Shown: positions 15,068 to 23,680 of the stretch, in pieces
How the letters are laid out: every line of letters starts with the position of its first letter
Numbering within the stretch: position 1 is the stretch's first letter
DNA from: Thermodesulfobacteriota bacterium
GTDB taxonomy: Bacteria > Desulfobacterota > BSN033 > UBA1163
Direction of reading: 5' to 3'
Assembly: GCA_030024065.1 (NCBI GenBank)
Contig: JASEIE010000007.1
Coordinates: forward strand, 1 to 33,023
DNA: 33,023 nucleotides
The notes under the pieces: generated by a model
Told to the model about the DNA's origin: nothing
Seen by the model: the letters and a program-made list of their open reading frames with translations, nothing else
The model's database searches: none
Position numbers and translations under genes: made by a program

Positions 15068-16546
15068 ATGGAAGCCATTCATCTAAAAACAGTCGATCCA
15101 ATCAGTCAATATCTTCTGCGGTCCGCAGCTCAACAGGGGACCGAGCTGCTCTGGGAGCGTTATGAAAAGTTGCAGCCTCAGGACGGATTCCTGCGCCTTG
15201 GACTGAGCTGTCCATACGGATGTATGCAGGGACCCTGCAGAATAGACCCCTTTGGTCGTGGATCTGACCGTGGATTGTGCGGTTTGAACAAGGATGGGAT
15301 GGTGGCTGCATTCCTCCTCCGTCTTACCCTTCACGGCGTTCTGGAATTAATGAACGACTTTCCAAACAGGTACATTCTGGCGGAGAAACAGGGACCTTCC
15401 TCTCTGGATGAAATGTTTGGCCGCAGCCTGAAAAATTTGGGCAATCGGCCGCTTTCCCTAAAGGAGATCCACCATAGCGCCTTTCTTTTACACAGGCCCT
15501 GGGTATCTCCTGAGCATTTAGTGGAGCAGGCGCTTCGCCTTGGAATTCTCAGCCTAAAGCTGTCGGGGAGAGGAAAAAGAACAGGGAAGGTTTCAGGGAA
15601 ACTTGGCTGCAAGGTCGGGTATGGGCTTCTCTCGGGGAGAAAAATTTTTATAGGGGTTTCTGGCAACCCCTCTCCCAAGCTTGTCTCTTCCCTTTTTAAG
15701 GAGGCTTCCCGTGAAACATCCCCTCCGGTCCAAATACTTTCCCTTGGAAGCTGGATTCCACTGGAAAGAGGTTTTCTGCCTTTTGGTTGTACATCAGGCG
15801 AGGCTGAACTTCTGCTGAGCTGTGGAAGTATCCACCTCCTTTTGGCCGGGGTTCAGACCCCTCCCTCCCTTCTTGAGTTCTGCGGGACCCTGAAGATACC
15901 ATTTGTCATGGCACAGGATGGTCCCAAAGGGAGGGAAATCCTGGGCCTGGCTCGCCAGCGCTTTAGCACCGGACCTCAGGCAGAATTCATCTCAGATCCT
16001 TCCCTCGTGCAAGAGAGCAGGGTGGCTATGGCTGTTCAAGATTTAAAAGATCATCTGAAAACAAAGAAGTTCAGAAAACTGGCCGTTGTCGGAGGATCAG
16101 ACACACCCCAGCAGCCAATGGGTTGGCTTCCAGTAGAACTTGCAAAGGCCCTTCTTGGCGAAGACTACCAGGTCGCGGGTTGGGGGGATGCTGCCCTATG
16201 GATGATGAAAGACGGGCTTGCTTCGAAAGAAAGGGATAACGCCATTGCCATTCTTGATGAAAAACAAGGACCTCTGCTGGCACTCAGGGCCCTGACTATT
16301 GCCAGGAGGCTGGAAGACCTCAAGGGAGTCTGTTTTACAGGACTGAAGTCCTGCAGGGATCTTGCGGTTGCTTTGGGTCTGGCCAGTCTGGGAATGAAGG
16401 TATGTGTGGCAGACCCGCTTCCCCTCTGGGGTAGCGAGAAGATCCGCAACCTGTTAGCCGAGAAGATGATGGCTGCTGGTGGTGGGATGACCCATTTCGA
16501 CCATCCCGCCAGTCCACAGGAGATCCTGGAATGGTTCTTGAAATAA
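15068..16546 (+). CDS. Degenerate CooS-like (Ni-Fe CO dehydrogenase-related) protein
   Basis: A 492-residue protein related to anaerobic CO dehydrogenase CooS, which is usually about 630-670 residues. The N-terminus aligns well (LLWERYEKLQPQDGF, GPCRIDPFG). Cys 48, 52, 57 and 71 give a B-cluster-type set, while the two D-cluster Cys positions are D39 and S47. For the catalytic Ni-Fe C-cluster, only C241 (GCTSGE) and C429 (GLKSC) appear to remain. DVQC is replaced by GVQT (T264), GCNN by VGGSD (341-345), the SGCA motif is absent, and no histidine is found in GVSGNP (196-201). CO oxidation is therefore unlikely. Comparison is with remembered CooS sequences. No stops or frameshifts, so it looks like a maintained gene with a changed role. 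Confidence 0.75.
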   Translation: MEAIHLKTVDPISQYLLRSAAQQGTELLWERYEKLQPQDGFLRLGLSCPYGCMQGPCRIDPFGRGSDRGLCGLNKDGMVAAFLLRLTLHGVLELMNDFPNRYILAEKQGPSSLDEMFGRSLKNLGNRPLSLKEIHHSAFLLHRPWVSPEHLVEQALRLGILSLKLSGRGKRTGKVSGKLGCKVGYGLLSGRKIFIGVSGNPSPKLVSSLFKEASRETSPPVQILSLGSWIPLERGFLPFGCTSGEAELLLSCGSIHLLLAGVQTPPSLLEFCGTLKIPFVMAQDGPKGREILGLARQRFSTGPQAEFISDPSLVQESRVAMAVQDLKDHLKTKKFRKLAVVGGSDTPQQPMGWLPVELAKALLGEDYQVAGWGDAALWMMKDGLASKERDNAIAILDEKQGPLLALRALTIARRLEDLKGVCFTGLKSCRDLAVALGLASLGMKVCVADPLPLWGSEKIRNLLAEKMMAAGGGMTHFDHPASPQEILEWFLK

Positions 16547-16610
16547 CCCTTTGATGAGACGATTTCATCCATTTAGATGGATACATCAATTTTAACCGGA
16601 GTGGAAGTTA

Positions 16611-17882
16611 ATGGTTTGCGCGATTGTGGGCGGAGGAGTAGCTGGTATTTCGGCGGCCCTCACCTGCAGGACTTGCTGGCCGGATAAACCCGTAGTCCTC
16701 GTTGATGCCGAAGAGGAAATTGGATACTACCGTAGCCTTCTGCCTCAATTCATGGTGGGAAAGCTACAGGAGGAGAAGCTTTTTTTCTGGCATCCGGAGA
16801 ACGATCCGCTTTTGACCTTACGAAAAGGAAGGAAGGTTGAATCCCTGGACCGGGATAACCAGAACCTGTCTCTAAAAGGCGGGGAGAGGATCGAGTATGA
16901 GCGTTTGATCCTCGCCCACGGAGGATGCGCGGATATGCCTCCCTTGCTCGTGGAACAATCTTGCAGGGGAATATTTCCCATCCGAGACCTCACGACCGCC
17001 AGAAAGATTCGGCAATGGATTTCAGGCCACAGCGACATTGTCATTCTCGGGAGTTCGCTGGTGGGGGTGAAGACTGCGGTCCATCTGAAGCAGGCAGGCA
17101 TGAAAGTGTCATTGGTGGTGAGAAGAGATCATACCTTACTTCGCGCGTTGAGCCCCAGGGCAGCTCAATTGGTTGACTCCCACCTTTGTCAGATGGGAAT
17201 CAACATATACTTCGGCCATACCATAGAGAATGTTGGAGTGAAGAATGGGTCGATCCATGCCGTGCAGGTGGGGACGCAGTGGCTACCCTGCGATACCCTT
17301 CTGGTGGCTACAGGCGCAGCTCCTGATTTGAGTTTTTTAGAGGGCTCCGGTCTTCTGGATCAAGGAGAGATTGTCGTGTCTGAGACTTTGCAAACCCGAG
17401 ATCAGAAGATTTTTGTTGCCGGAGATGCAGCCACGATCCGGGTGAAGGGGGGAGTAAAAATCAATCCTGGCACATGGCCTCATGCCGTATCCCAGGGAAA
17501 ATTGGCAGCCCGGAATCTTTATCAATCCGGCCCTGCCCCCCTGAACATTCTGACGTGGGTGAATTGTATGGATCTTGATGGTCTATCTTTTGTGATTCTC
17601 GGGCCACCCGTATCCAATGCCAAAGCGCTCTCCTATTGCAAGCCTCTAAAAGGAGTGCTTCGTGAACTTTTTATCATTGACGATTGTATTGTGGGTGGAG
17701 CCTTGTTGGGTGACATCTCAGGGGCAGGCCCTCTCCATGCCATGATGATTTCCAACAGGAAAATAAATCGCGGAGAGGAGGATCTGTTACATCCTCACGG
17801 AAGAGCGCTTTCTCGGTTTTCAAACTCGTTGAGGCAAAAGCGACAGGCTTTTATTCTATCATCGCAAAGGATAAGCGTATGA
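16611..17882 (+). CDS. FAD-dependent pyridine nucleotide-disulfide oxidoreductase family protein
   Basis: A 423-residue two-dinucleotide-fold flavoprotein. CAIVGGGVAGISAA (3-16) binds FAD, VILGSSLVGVKTAVHL (144-159) binds NAD(P)H, and IFVAGDAA (267-274) is the second FAD motif. No CxxxxC redox-disulfide is seen, so it resembles NADH oxidase or ferredoxin/rubredoxin-NAD reductase types. CO-dehydrogenase clusters often contain such an enzyme (FNOR) together with CooF, and the same order occurs here. It would exchange electrons between ferredoxin and NAD(P). The stop overlaps the next gene's start (ATGA), pointing to translational coupling. Confidence 0.85.
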   Translation: MVCAIVGGGVAGISAALTCRTCWPDKPVVLVDAEEEIGYYRSLLPQFMVGKLQEEKLFFWHPENDPLLTLRKGRKVESLDRDNQNLSLKGGERIEYERLILAHGGCADMPPLLVEQSCRGIFPIRDLTTARKIRQWISGHSDIVILGSSLVGVKTAVHLKQAGMKVSLVVRRDHTLLRALSPRAAQLVDSHLCQMGINIYFGHTIENVGVKNGSIHAVQVGTQWLPCDTLLVATGAAPDLSFLEGSGLLDQGEIVVSETLQTRDQKIFVAGDAATIRVKGGVKINPGTWPHAVSQGKLAARNLYQSGPAPLNILTWVNCMDLDGLSFVILGPPVSNAKALSYCKPLKGVLRELFIIDDCIVGGALLGDISGAGPLHAMMISNRKINRGEEDLLHPHGRALSRFSNSLRQKRQAFILSSQRISV

Positions 17883-18604
17883 TCATTGATAAGGAGATTT
17901 GTGTGGGGTGCGGGCAATGTCAACCCTACTGCCCGGTAGGGGCAATTGTTTACGAGGATTTAAAAAGTATGGTGAATCAGGATGTCTGTTATGAATGCGG
18001 GACATGCCTCCGTTCAGAGATCTGTCCTGTCGATGCCATTTCAGAATCGCCCCATGTCTATGAATATCCGCGTGCCCTGCGGAAGTATTTCAGTGATCCG
18101 ACTTCCACCCATGCGGTGACAGGGATTCAGGGCAGGGGGACCGAAGAGTCGAAAACGAACGATGTGACTCGCAGGGTAAGTCCTGATGAGGTGGGAATTG
18201 GCATTGAGGTGGGTCGACCCACCATCGGGACGAGGTTGCAGGACATTCAGCAGATCACCCGGGCCCTTGCCCGAAGCGGCATCTTCGAAATCGAACCCAA
18301 CAACCCGGTTCATTCCATGATACAAGATTCCAACACGGGCGATTTGAAACCCGAACTATTGGATGAACGGGTCCTCAGTGCGATCATTGAAATGCAGGTG
18401 AAACGGGAGCGACTGCCCTATGTCCTTCGGACAATCAAAAAGGTAGCCCGGGAAATTGAGAGCGTCTTTTCTCTGGATGTGTTTACCATTGTCGAACCCG
18501 GGCTGAAGATACCTCAGGAAGTTCTGGATGTCATCGAAGCGGAGGGTTTTTCCTGGCAACCCAACGCCAAAATTAACATGGGCCTGGGAAGGGCCTGCGA
18601 ATAG
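17879..18604 (+). CDS. Ferredoxin-domain protein with unknown conserved C-terminal domain (copy 1)
   Basis: A 241-residue protein. Residues 1-55 are a 2[4Fe-4S] ferredoxin: C8-11-14-18-P and C37-40-43, then C49-P with a longer last spacing. The remaining about 190 residues are not recognised. They include GRGTEESKTNDVTRR (about 83-97), VGIGIEVGRPTIGTRLQDI and the ending INMGLGRACE. The second copy at 26857 conserves all eight cluster Cys and these blocks. It overlaps the flavoprotein gene by four bases and is followed nine bases later by the MTHSLHR protein, so the two probably work together. Electron delivery to an unknown reaction is inferred. Confidence 0.8.
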   Translation: MIIDKEICVGCGQCQPYCPVGAIVYEDLKSMVNQDVCYECGTCLRSEICPVDAISESPHVYEYPRALRKYFSDPTSTHAVTGIQGRGTEESKTNDVTRRVSPDEVGIGIEVGRPTIGTRLQDIQQITRALARSGIFEIEPNNPVHSMIQDSNTGDLKPELLDERVLSAIIEMQVKRERLPYVLRTIKKVAREIESVFSLDVFTIVEPGLKIPQEVLDVIEAEGFSWQPNAKINMGLGRACE

Positions 18605-18613
18605 GATCTTGAT

Positions 18614-19261
18614 ATGACTCATAGCCTGCATCGTGAAGGAACTTTAGATTCGCTTGAGAGAGACTATGCCGTTTTCATCTACCCGGCGCGGGGATTTAAC
18701 TACCCGGGAAGCGGTCCCAAGGTGCGCCGGCTGATGGAATTGCTCTATCTGGGAGGACCGTCCAATGTGATCGTGACCACGTTGCGCCGGAATCTCTATA
18801 GCGGTGTCAGCCCGGATGAGATTTTAAACAGCATCAAAGATGGCGCCCGTGTCTTTTCTGCATTCAATAGCAGAGAAAAGATAAAAGAAGTCCTCCAGCA
18901 CTTCAAACAAGCAGATGAAGGCATTTCCATTGTGGTGAGCGGCCTGATCGACCGGGTTCGGGAGATATCGGATGAGATAGGGCTAAATCCTCATATGGTC
19001 AACCTTTCACTCGGGATCCATGGGAATACGGACCGTCTGCCGCCTGCAGATATCCGCCAATTTACGACCATGTGCGGACACGGAGTCGTGTCCCCGAACC
19101 TTGTCTGCGATGTCCTCCGGAAATTGAAAAGAGGGAAGGTCAGTGTTTGGGAGGGGAGCCTGATCCTGGCATCGCCCTGTGCCTGCGGGATCTATAACCC
19201 CCATCGATCCGAAGAGCTGCTTCAGGAAATGGCACCATTATACACTGTGGATCGGTGGTAA
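18614..19261 (+). CDS. Conserved Cys/His protein, MTHSLHR family (copy 1), function unknown
   Basis: A 215-residue soluble protein that I do not recognise. It begins MTHSLHREGTLDSLERDYAV. Residues 152-160 read TMCGHGVVS and 189-195 CACGIYN. The copy at 27653 keeps TMCGH-x2-VS and C-x-CGI[YF]N, so C154, H156, C189 and C191 are conserved and could bind a metal or Fe-S cluster. C165 is not conserved. DEGISIVVSGLIDRVREISD (101-120) is also shared. No signal peptide or membrane helix. It always follows the ferredoxin-domain gene in this window. It ends tail to tail with a short-chain dehydrogenase pseudogene. Confidence 0.75.
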   Translation: MTHSLHREGTLDSLERDYAVFIYPARGFNYPGSGPKVRRLMELLYLGGPSNVIVTTLRRNLYSGVSPDEILNSIKDGARVFSAFNSREKIKEVLQHFKQADEGISIVVSGLIDRVREISDEIGLNPHMVNLSLGIHGNTDRLPPADIRQFTTMCGHGVVSPNLVCDVLRKLKRGKVSVWEGSLILASPCACGIYNPHRSEELLQEMAPLYTVDRW

Positions 19262-19346
19262 TCAGCCGGCTGAGATTATTGGATGAGATCGATCAAAAGG
19301 CGATGATTTAATGGAATGAAATTCCTTCTTTTTGAAAGAGATCCCT

Positions 19347-19695
19347 TCAGATAGAACGGGTTTCCCCTCCATCCACATCAATAGATGTCCTTGTGATAAA
19401 GCTTGCCTGGTCCGAAAGTAAAAATAAAATAGCGCCAGCCACTTCATCCGGCGTTCCGAAGCGGCCAAGGGGGATGGCTTGAACCTCTTCTTTTAGGAGA
19501 GCCTCCTCTGTCAAACCCTTTTCTTGCGCAAGTTTCATGAGACGGCCTTTTTGCAGCCATCTCAAGTTGCGGTTCATTCCGGGAGAAGATGATCACATTT
19601 GTTCCTTCCTCTGCCAGTCCCTTAGCCACTGCTTCACCGATACCGCTGCTTCCGCCACTCACCATGGCGATTTTATCTTTTTAACCGAGATCCAT
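19347..19695 (-). pseudogene. Short-chain dehydrogenase/reductase (SDR) remnant
   Basis: Two pieces of one SDR gene survive. The N-terminal piece starts at ATG 19693-19695 (AAGGG ribosome site upstream) and reads MDLG, stop, KDKIAMVSGGSSGIGEAVAK, so codon five is TAA. It keeps the GGSSGIG Rossmann motif and FSRNE. The C-terminal piece, in another frame, reads [20 protein letters not shown] and ends [12 protein letters not shown], the usual SDR tail. About 110-150 residues between them, including the catalytic Ser-Tyr-Lys region, are missing. It lies 19 bases after the MmgE/PrpD gene on the same strand and was probably the last gene of that operon. Confidence 0.85.
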
Positions 19696-19714
19696 TTTTT
19701 ACCCTTTCGGCCTG

Positions 19715-21112
19715 TCAGTCCGGCAATAATGCGGGGATGAGGATTCTTATATCCTGAAGCTTCTCAATGCCATTGAGCAACTCCAGAGCTTGAGAGATCT
19801 GATGGGGCAGCAGGGCAAGTTCAGCACAGGTGGTAAACTTTTCATAAAGTTCGGCCTGACTCAATGGATTTTCCGGCCCTCCTTTGTAAGGGCCAGACTC
19901 CCTTTTCAGGGTCTTGCCATGCTTGAGCCTCACTTCCACCCGGCTCAGGATTTTGGCATAACCCTTTGCCTCAATCTCCGGGTCAAGAATCGTCTTCACC
20001 CGTTTCATCATTTCCTGGACTTCAGGACTTTTGACAAACTCGTCGCTGAACTCTCTCAGGCCAGCCCGTTGCCGCAAGAGAATACTGGTCAAACAGAAAG
20101 GAAGACTGAATTTACCCTCCAGCGCAGTCTGGGGAAGCGCATAACGCAGGGGGTTGAGGATATTGGAGCCGGCATAGAGGTGAATCTCAGCGACATCCTC
20201 GGGATGTAAATGGTGTTCTTTGACTAAATCGAGCATAGCGTTCATCGAAGGATGTGACAGGACTCCGCTGGGATAAGGCTTGATGGATATGCCGGGGTCA
20301 ACAATCGTATAGGGGTTTCCAAGTTTTCCGGATATCTTGTCCAGATCAAAACCTTCCCCAAGGATCTTGAAGAATCCCCAGGGATTTTCGAGCACCTGGG
20401 GATCGGAGGTGAAACCGAGCTTGGCAAGATGGCCTGCCACGACACCATTTTCCGCTGCCCTGCCTGCATGGAGGGGTTTGGTCATAGTTCCAAAGTTGGC
20501 GCGGATTCCCGCACTCATGCTGGCCACAATTCCAAGGGCATAACGCATCTGTTTTTCAGAAAGTCGAAGGATCTTTCCAGAGGCAACAGCGGCGCCGAAG
20601 GCTCCGATCGTTCCAGTGGTATGATAACCTTTCTTGTAATGGACAGGGTAAATGGCCTCAGCCATCTTACATTCCACTTCAAAGCCCAACGAAAAAGCGG
20701 TCAGGAATTCTATCCCGCTTATTCCCTTTACTTCTCCGAGGGCAAAGGTTGCAGCCAGGACCGGCGTGGTGGGATGGGTGAGCAGCCCAGTGAGGCGGTC
20801 AGAAGAGGTAGAGAGTTGAGTATCATCAAAGTCTTGAGCATGTCCACTGGTTCCGTTAGCCAGGGCAGCCGCCGGGGCTGGGACCCTCAACTTTGAACCC
20901 AAAACTGCCGACTCGACCTTTCCACCTATGCTCTCTAAATATTGCCGCAGAATCACACTTGCTTGATCAGTAGAGCCACTTAGGATGACACCTGTCCCAT
21001 CGATCAGGCAGCGTTTAGCAATCCTGATTGCTTCAGCCGGTAAATCCTGGTAGTTGGTCCTGACAATAAATGCAGCAACTTCTTGGGTTAAACTGTCTAC
21101 TTTTTCCATCAT
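19715..21112 (-). CDS. MmgE/PrpD family protein
   Basis: A 465-residue cytoplasmic protein of the MmgE/PrpD family, which includes 2-methylcitrate dehydratase, cis-aconitate decarboxylase and iminodisuccinate epimerase. LANGTSGHAQDFDDTQLSTS (about 88-107) with the DFDDT motif, HPTTPVLAATFALGE, KGYHTTGTIGAFGAAVASGK and MTKPLHAGRAAENGVVAG are typical. The tail contains the family's second domain (VDPGISIKPYPSGVLSHPSM). Two adjacent ATGs exist; the second (21109) has AGGAG at better spacing. It follows an M29-like hydrolase by 17 bases in the TTT-2 operon, which suggests a role in breaking down the imported acid. Actual substrate unknown. Confidence 0.9.
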   Translation of the reverse strand: MMEKVDSLTQEVAAFIVRTNYQDLPAEAIRIAKRCLIDGTGVILSGSTDQASVILRQYLESIGGKVESAVLGSKLRVPAPAAALANGTSGHAQDFDDTQLSTSSDRLTGLLTHPTTPVLAATFALGEVKGISGIEFLTAFSLGFEVECKMAEAIYPVHYKKGYHTTGTIGAFGAAVASGKILRLSEKQMRYALGIVASMSAGIRANFGTMTKPLHAGRAAENGVVAGHLAKLGFTSDPQVLENPWGFFKILGEGFDLDKISGKLGNPYTIVDPGISIKPYPSGVLSHPSMNAMLDLVKEHHLHPEDVAEIHLYAGSNILNPLRYALPQTALEGKFSLPFCLTSILLRQRAGLREFSDEFVKSPEVQEMMKRVKTILDPEIEAKGYAKILSRVEVRLKHGKTLKRESGPYKGGPENPLSQAELYEKFTTCAELALLPHQISQALELLNGIEKLQDIRILIPALLPD

Positions 21113-21129
21113 TCTCCTCTTTCGAGTTT

Positions 21130-22098
21130 TTATACTTTAAGTTCACCATCCACAAGGATGGGCCGCTCGTCGACCCATACCGTGGGCCCTAACATAATCA
21201 TATCGAGATGAAGCGAAGCGTCCACATTTCCGCCCAGGCTGAGATTGTCGCCAACAGCCACATGGCATGTGCCGAGCTTCTTTTTCACCTCTCTCGATTT
21301 CGGGACGAGAAGACAATTAGGATTGGTGCCAAATGCAAATTCAGCAGCGAAATTGCTTGCTGCCGGCTCCCTTTTTTCCAGGATCTGCTTCAATTGCTGC
21401 GCCTCCGTCCCTCCCTGGATCTCTGCCACCTGGCCGGCCTTTATCCTGATCTCCAGAGGGTCCTTGATGCCGCCGATTTTTTCGATGAGAAAAGGGTTGA
21501 CGATCACTCCTTCAGTGCTTCCCTCTACCGGAGCGATTGCGGCCTCTCCATCAGGGAGCCCCGAGAACTCTCCGGGTTGGGTAGCAAAGCCGGCTAAAAC
21601 ATACCCCTTGCGGTTAGCGATACTGAGAGAAAGGTCGGTCCCCTCTGGAGTGGTAATCTTGATCCGGTTTCCTTCGGTGAGCAGGGTTGAAAGCCTTTCG
21701 GTCAGTTTCTTAACTTCCAAATAATTGGCCGTCACGCCACCTTTGATCATCATCTCCTCATCGAATTCCCTGATGTTACAGGCCCTTGCTCCTGCTTTGA
21801 TTGCTTTCCGATGAGCATTGGTATGGGTCAGGGAGTTGGAGGTCTGGTTGATGTAGATGTCGGCAGCGGCCATTGCCGCGCTGACAATGGGAGGTGGTTC
21901 CACGCCGCCCATCTCCCGCGGTGTCATCGTAAGGATGACCACCTCTCCACCCAGCGCAGTAGCCATGATGGCCAGAATTTCCGTGATGGTTTTTGGCCGT
22001 TCTGTATCGGTGAGGATACAGACACTTTCCCCCTTTTTAAGGGCAACGACGTTCTCCATAATCATTCGGGCTGTTGCCGCCATCTGAATAGTAATCAT
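21130..22098 (-). CDS. M29/AmpS-like metallohydrolase (paralogue A)
   Basis: A 322-residue protein of the aminopeptidase T (M29, AmpS) superfamily, which also holds the ring-cleaving enzyme NicX. Conserved points shared with the two paralogues in this window: LPDGEAAIAPVEG (181-193), EFAFGTN (253-259), HVAVGDN (279-285), GG, then HLD (297-299) and WVDE. E253, H279, H297 and D299 are the probable metal ligands. M29 enzymes are usually about 370-410 residues, so this is a short branch. No signal peptide. GGAGGA precedes the ATG. It sits between tctA of TTT-2 and MmgE/PrpD, which suggests hydrolysis of an imported compound rather than general peptide turnover. Confidence 0.75.
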   Translation of the reverse strand: MITIQMAATARMIMENVVALKKGESVCILTDTERPKTITEILAIMATALGGEVVILTMTPREMGGVEPPPIVSAAMAAADIYINQTSNSLTHTNAHRKAIKAGARACNIREFDEEMMIKGGVTANYLEVKKLTERLSTLLTEGNRIKITTPEGTDLSLSIANRKGYVLAGFATQPGEFSGLPDGEAAIAPVEGSTEGVIVNPFLIEKIGGIKDPLEIRIKAGQVAEIQGGTEAQQLKQILEKREPAASNFAAEFAFGTNPNCLLVPKSREVKKKLGTCHVAVGDNLSLGGNVDASLHLDMIMLGPTVWVDERPILVDGELKV

Positions 22099-22177
22099 GC
22101 TCCGTCCTCCATGGAAATGTTTTTTCGCCGCATCGGTCTCTCCAATAAAAAACTCATTCTGCCAAGGTGGTGTGAAA

Positions 22178-23659
22178 TCAAATGCCTTTTCTGGCCTCCC
22201 GTATCGCCCGGATAATCGGAAAGATCAGAGTAAGGATAGCCAGAATGATCATGACGAGGGCAATGGGCCGGGTATAGAAACAGGAAATACTTCCATAGGA
22301 GAGGACGAGTGAACGCCTCAGGGAGGTTTCGACCAAGAATCCAAGAATCAGAGCCAGGACCATGGCCGAGGGTGAGAAGTCATATTTCCGCATGAAGTAT
22401 CCAACGACGCCGGTGATGAGGGCTATCCAAACATCATTGATATTATTGTTGATGGCATAAGTCCCGATCGTGACAAGGACCAGGATCGAGGCCATCAGTA
22501 CGGGTTTGGAGATATTTACAACGTAGATGCAGGGCTTGATCAGCAAATAGCCTGTCAGCAGCATGAAGACATTGCCAATCATCATTCCGACAAACAGACT
22601 GTAGACGATGTCCGGGTTATTCTGAAAGAGCATGGGGCCGGGGCGAAGTCCCTGGAGCATCAGGGCGCCGAGCATGATGGCAGCGGCATTGGAACCGGGG
22701 ATACCAAAGGCAAGCAGGGGGACCATGGCCCCGCCGGTCACCGCATTATTCGCCGCTTCCGGAGCAGCCACCCCCTCAAGGGAGCCTTTCCCGAACTTCT
22801 CCGGATGTTTGGACCAGCGTTTGGCCTCATTGTAGGAGATAAAACCTGCCACTGCGCCTCCGGCCCCTGGCATGATCCCGACGATTGTGCCGATGATCGT
22901 TCCCAGGGTTGTGGACCGGGTGGTCGATTTTAATTCTGCCCAGGAGGGAAGCCTTGAAGAAAATTTATCTTTGATCTTCTCCCAGGATCCGATCTCCGAT
23001 GCCTGAACAAAGACCTCGGATACGGCAAAGAGGCCGATCATCGCTGCGATCAGGTCAATGCCGCCCAGAAGTTCTTCGGAGCCGTAAGTGAAACGGGTAA
23101 CCCCTGAAAAGGGGTCCATTCCTACGGTGGCCAGAATCAATCCCAGGATCCCTGAGATCAACCCCTTGACCATACTCCTTCCGGCAAGGCTCGAGATGAT
23201 GGCCAGACCGAAAATAGTTATCCCGAAATATTCAGAAGGGCCGAAGGCAAGGGCAACATTGGCCAAGGGGACAGCGAGGGCTACTAATATGAATACACTG
23301 AATAGACCACCTACCGTCCCGGTAATCAGGGATATCCCTAATGCCACTCCGCTCTTTCCCTGCTTATGAAGTTCATAGCCATCGATGATGGTTGCGGCCG
23401 AAGCCGGGGCTCCTGGGGTCCTGATCAAAATGGCGGTAATGGAGCTTCCGTACATGGCTCCGATATAGACACCGGCCAGCATCATCAGGGCGACGGAAGG
23501 TTTCATGGTAAACGTGAGAGGAAGAAGCAATGCCATGGCAATGGAGCCGGTGATGCCGGGAAGCGCCCCTCCCACAATTCCCCATAGGACTCCAAAAAGG
23601 ATGAACAACAGGCTTAATGGACTAAAGGCTACTGACGCGCCAAGTATGAAATTTTCAAT
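22178..23659 (-). CDS. tctA: TTT-2 large membrane subunit (TctA family), non-ATG start
   Basis: A TctA permease of about 493 residues with the motifs FGVLWGIVGGALPGITGS, GAMYGSSITAILIRTPGAP, VGIMPGAGGAVAGF and AAPEAANNAVTGGAMVPLL. A TTG at 23608 is available, but homology to the two other TctA proteins continues 17 residues upstream (ENFILGASVAFSPLSL matches MLENFLIGLSIAVSPLNI). The only start-like codons there are ATT at 23657-23659 or ATC at 23663-23665, six to nine bases after an AGAGGTG ribosome site; an in-frame TGA lies just beyond. So translation probably begins at a rare codon. It is more divergent than the TTT-1 and TTT-3 copies and likely carries a different acid. Confidence 0.88.
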   Translation of the reverse strand: MENFILGASVAFSPLSLLFILFGVLWGIVGGALPGITGSIAMALLLPLTFTMKPSVALMMLAGVYIGAMYGSSITAILIRTPGAPASAATIIDGYELHKQGKSGVALGISLITGTVGGLFSVFILVALAVPLANVALAFGPSEYFGITIFGLAIISSLAGRSMVKGLISGILGLILATVGMDPFSGVTRFTYGSEELLGGIDLIAAMIGLFAVSEVFVQASEIGSWEKIKDKFSSRLPSWAELKSTTRSTTLGTIIGTIVGIMPGAGGAVAGFISYNEAKRWSKHPEKFGKGSLEGVAAPEAANNAVTGGAMVPLLAFGIPGSNAAAIMLGALMLQGLRPGPMLFQNNPDIVYSLFVGMMIGNVFMLLTGYLLIKPCIYVVNISKPVLMASILVLVTIGTYAINNNINDVWIALITGVVGYFMRKYDFSPSAMVLALILGFLVETSLRRSLVLSYGSISCFYTRPIALVMIILAILTLIFPIIRAIREARKGI

Positions 23660-23680
23660 CTGGATTTTTCACCTCTATGT

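Noticed and set aside
15068..16546. Functional CO dehydrogenase (CO oxidation to CO2)
   Set aside because: The neighbours are right, but the D-cluster Cys and most C-cluster ligands are absent, so I do not claim CODH activity.
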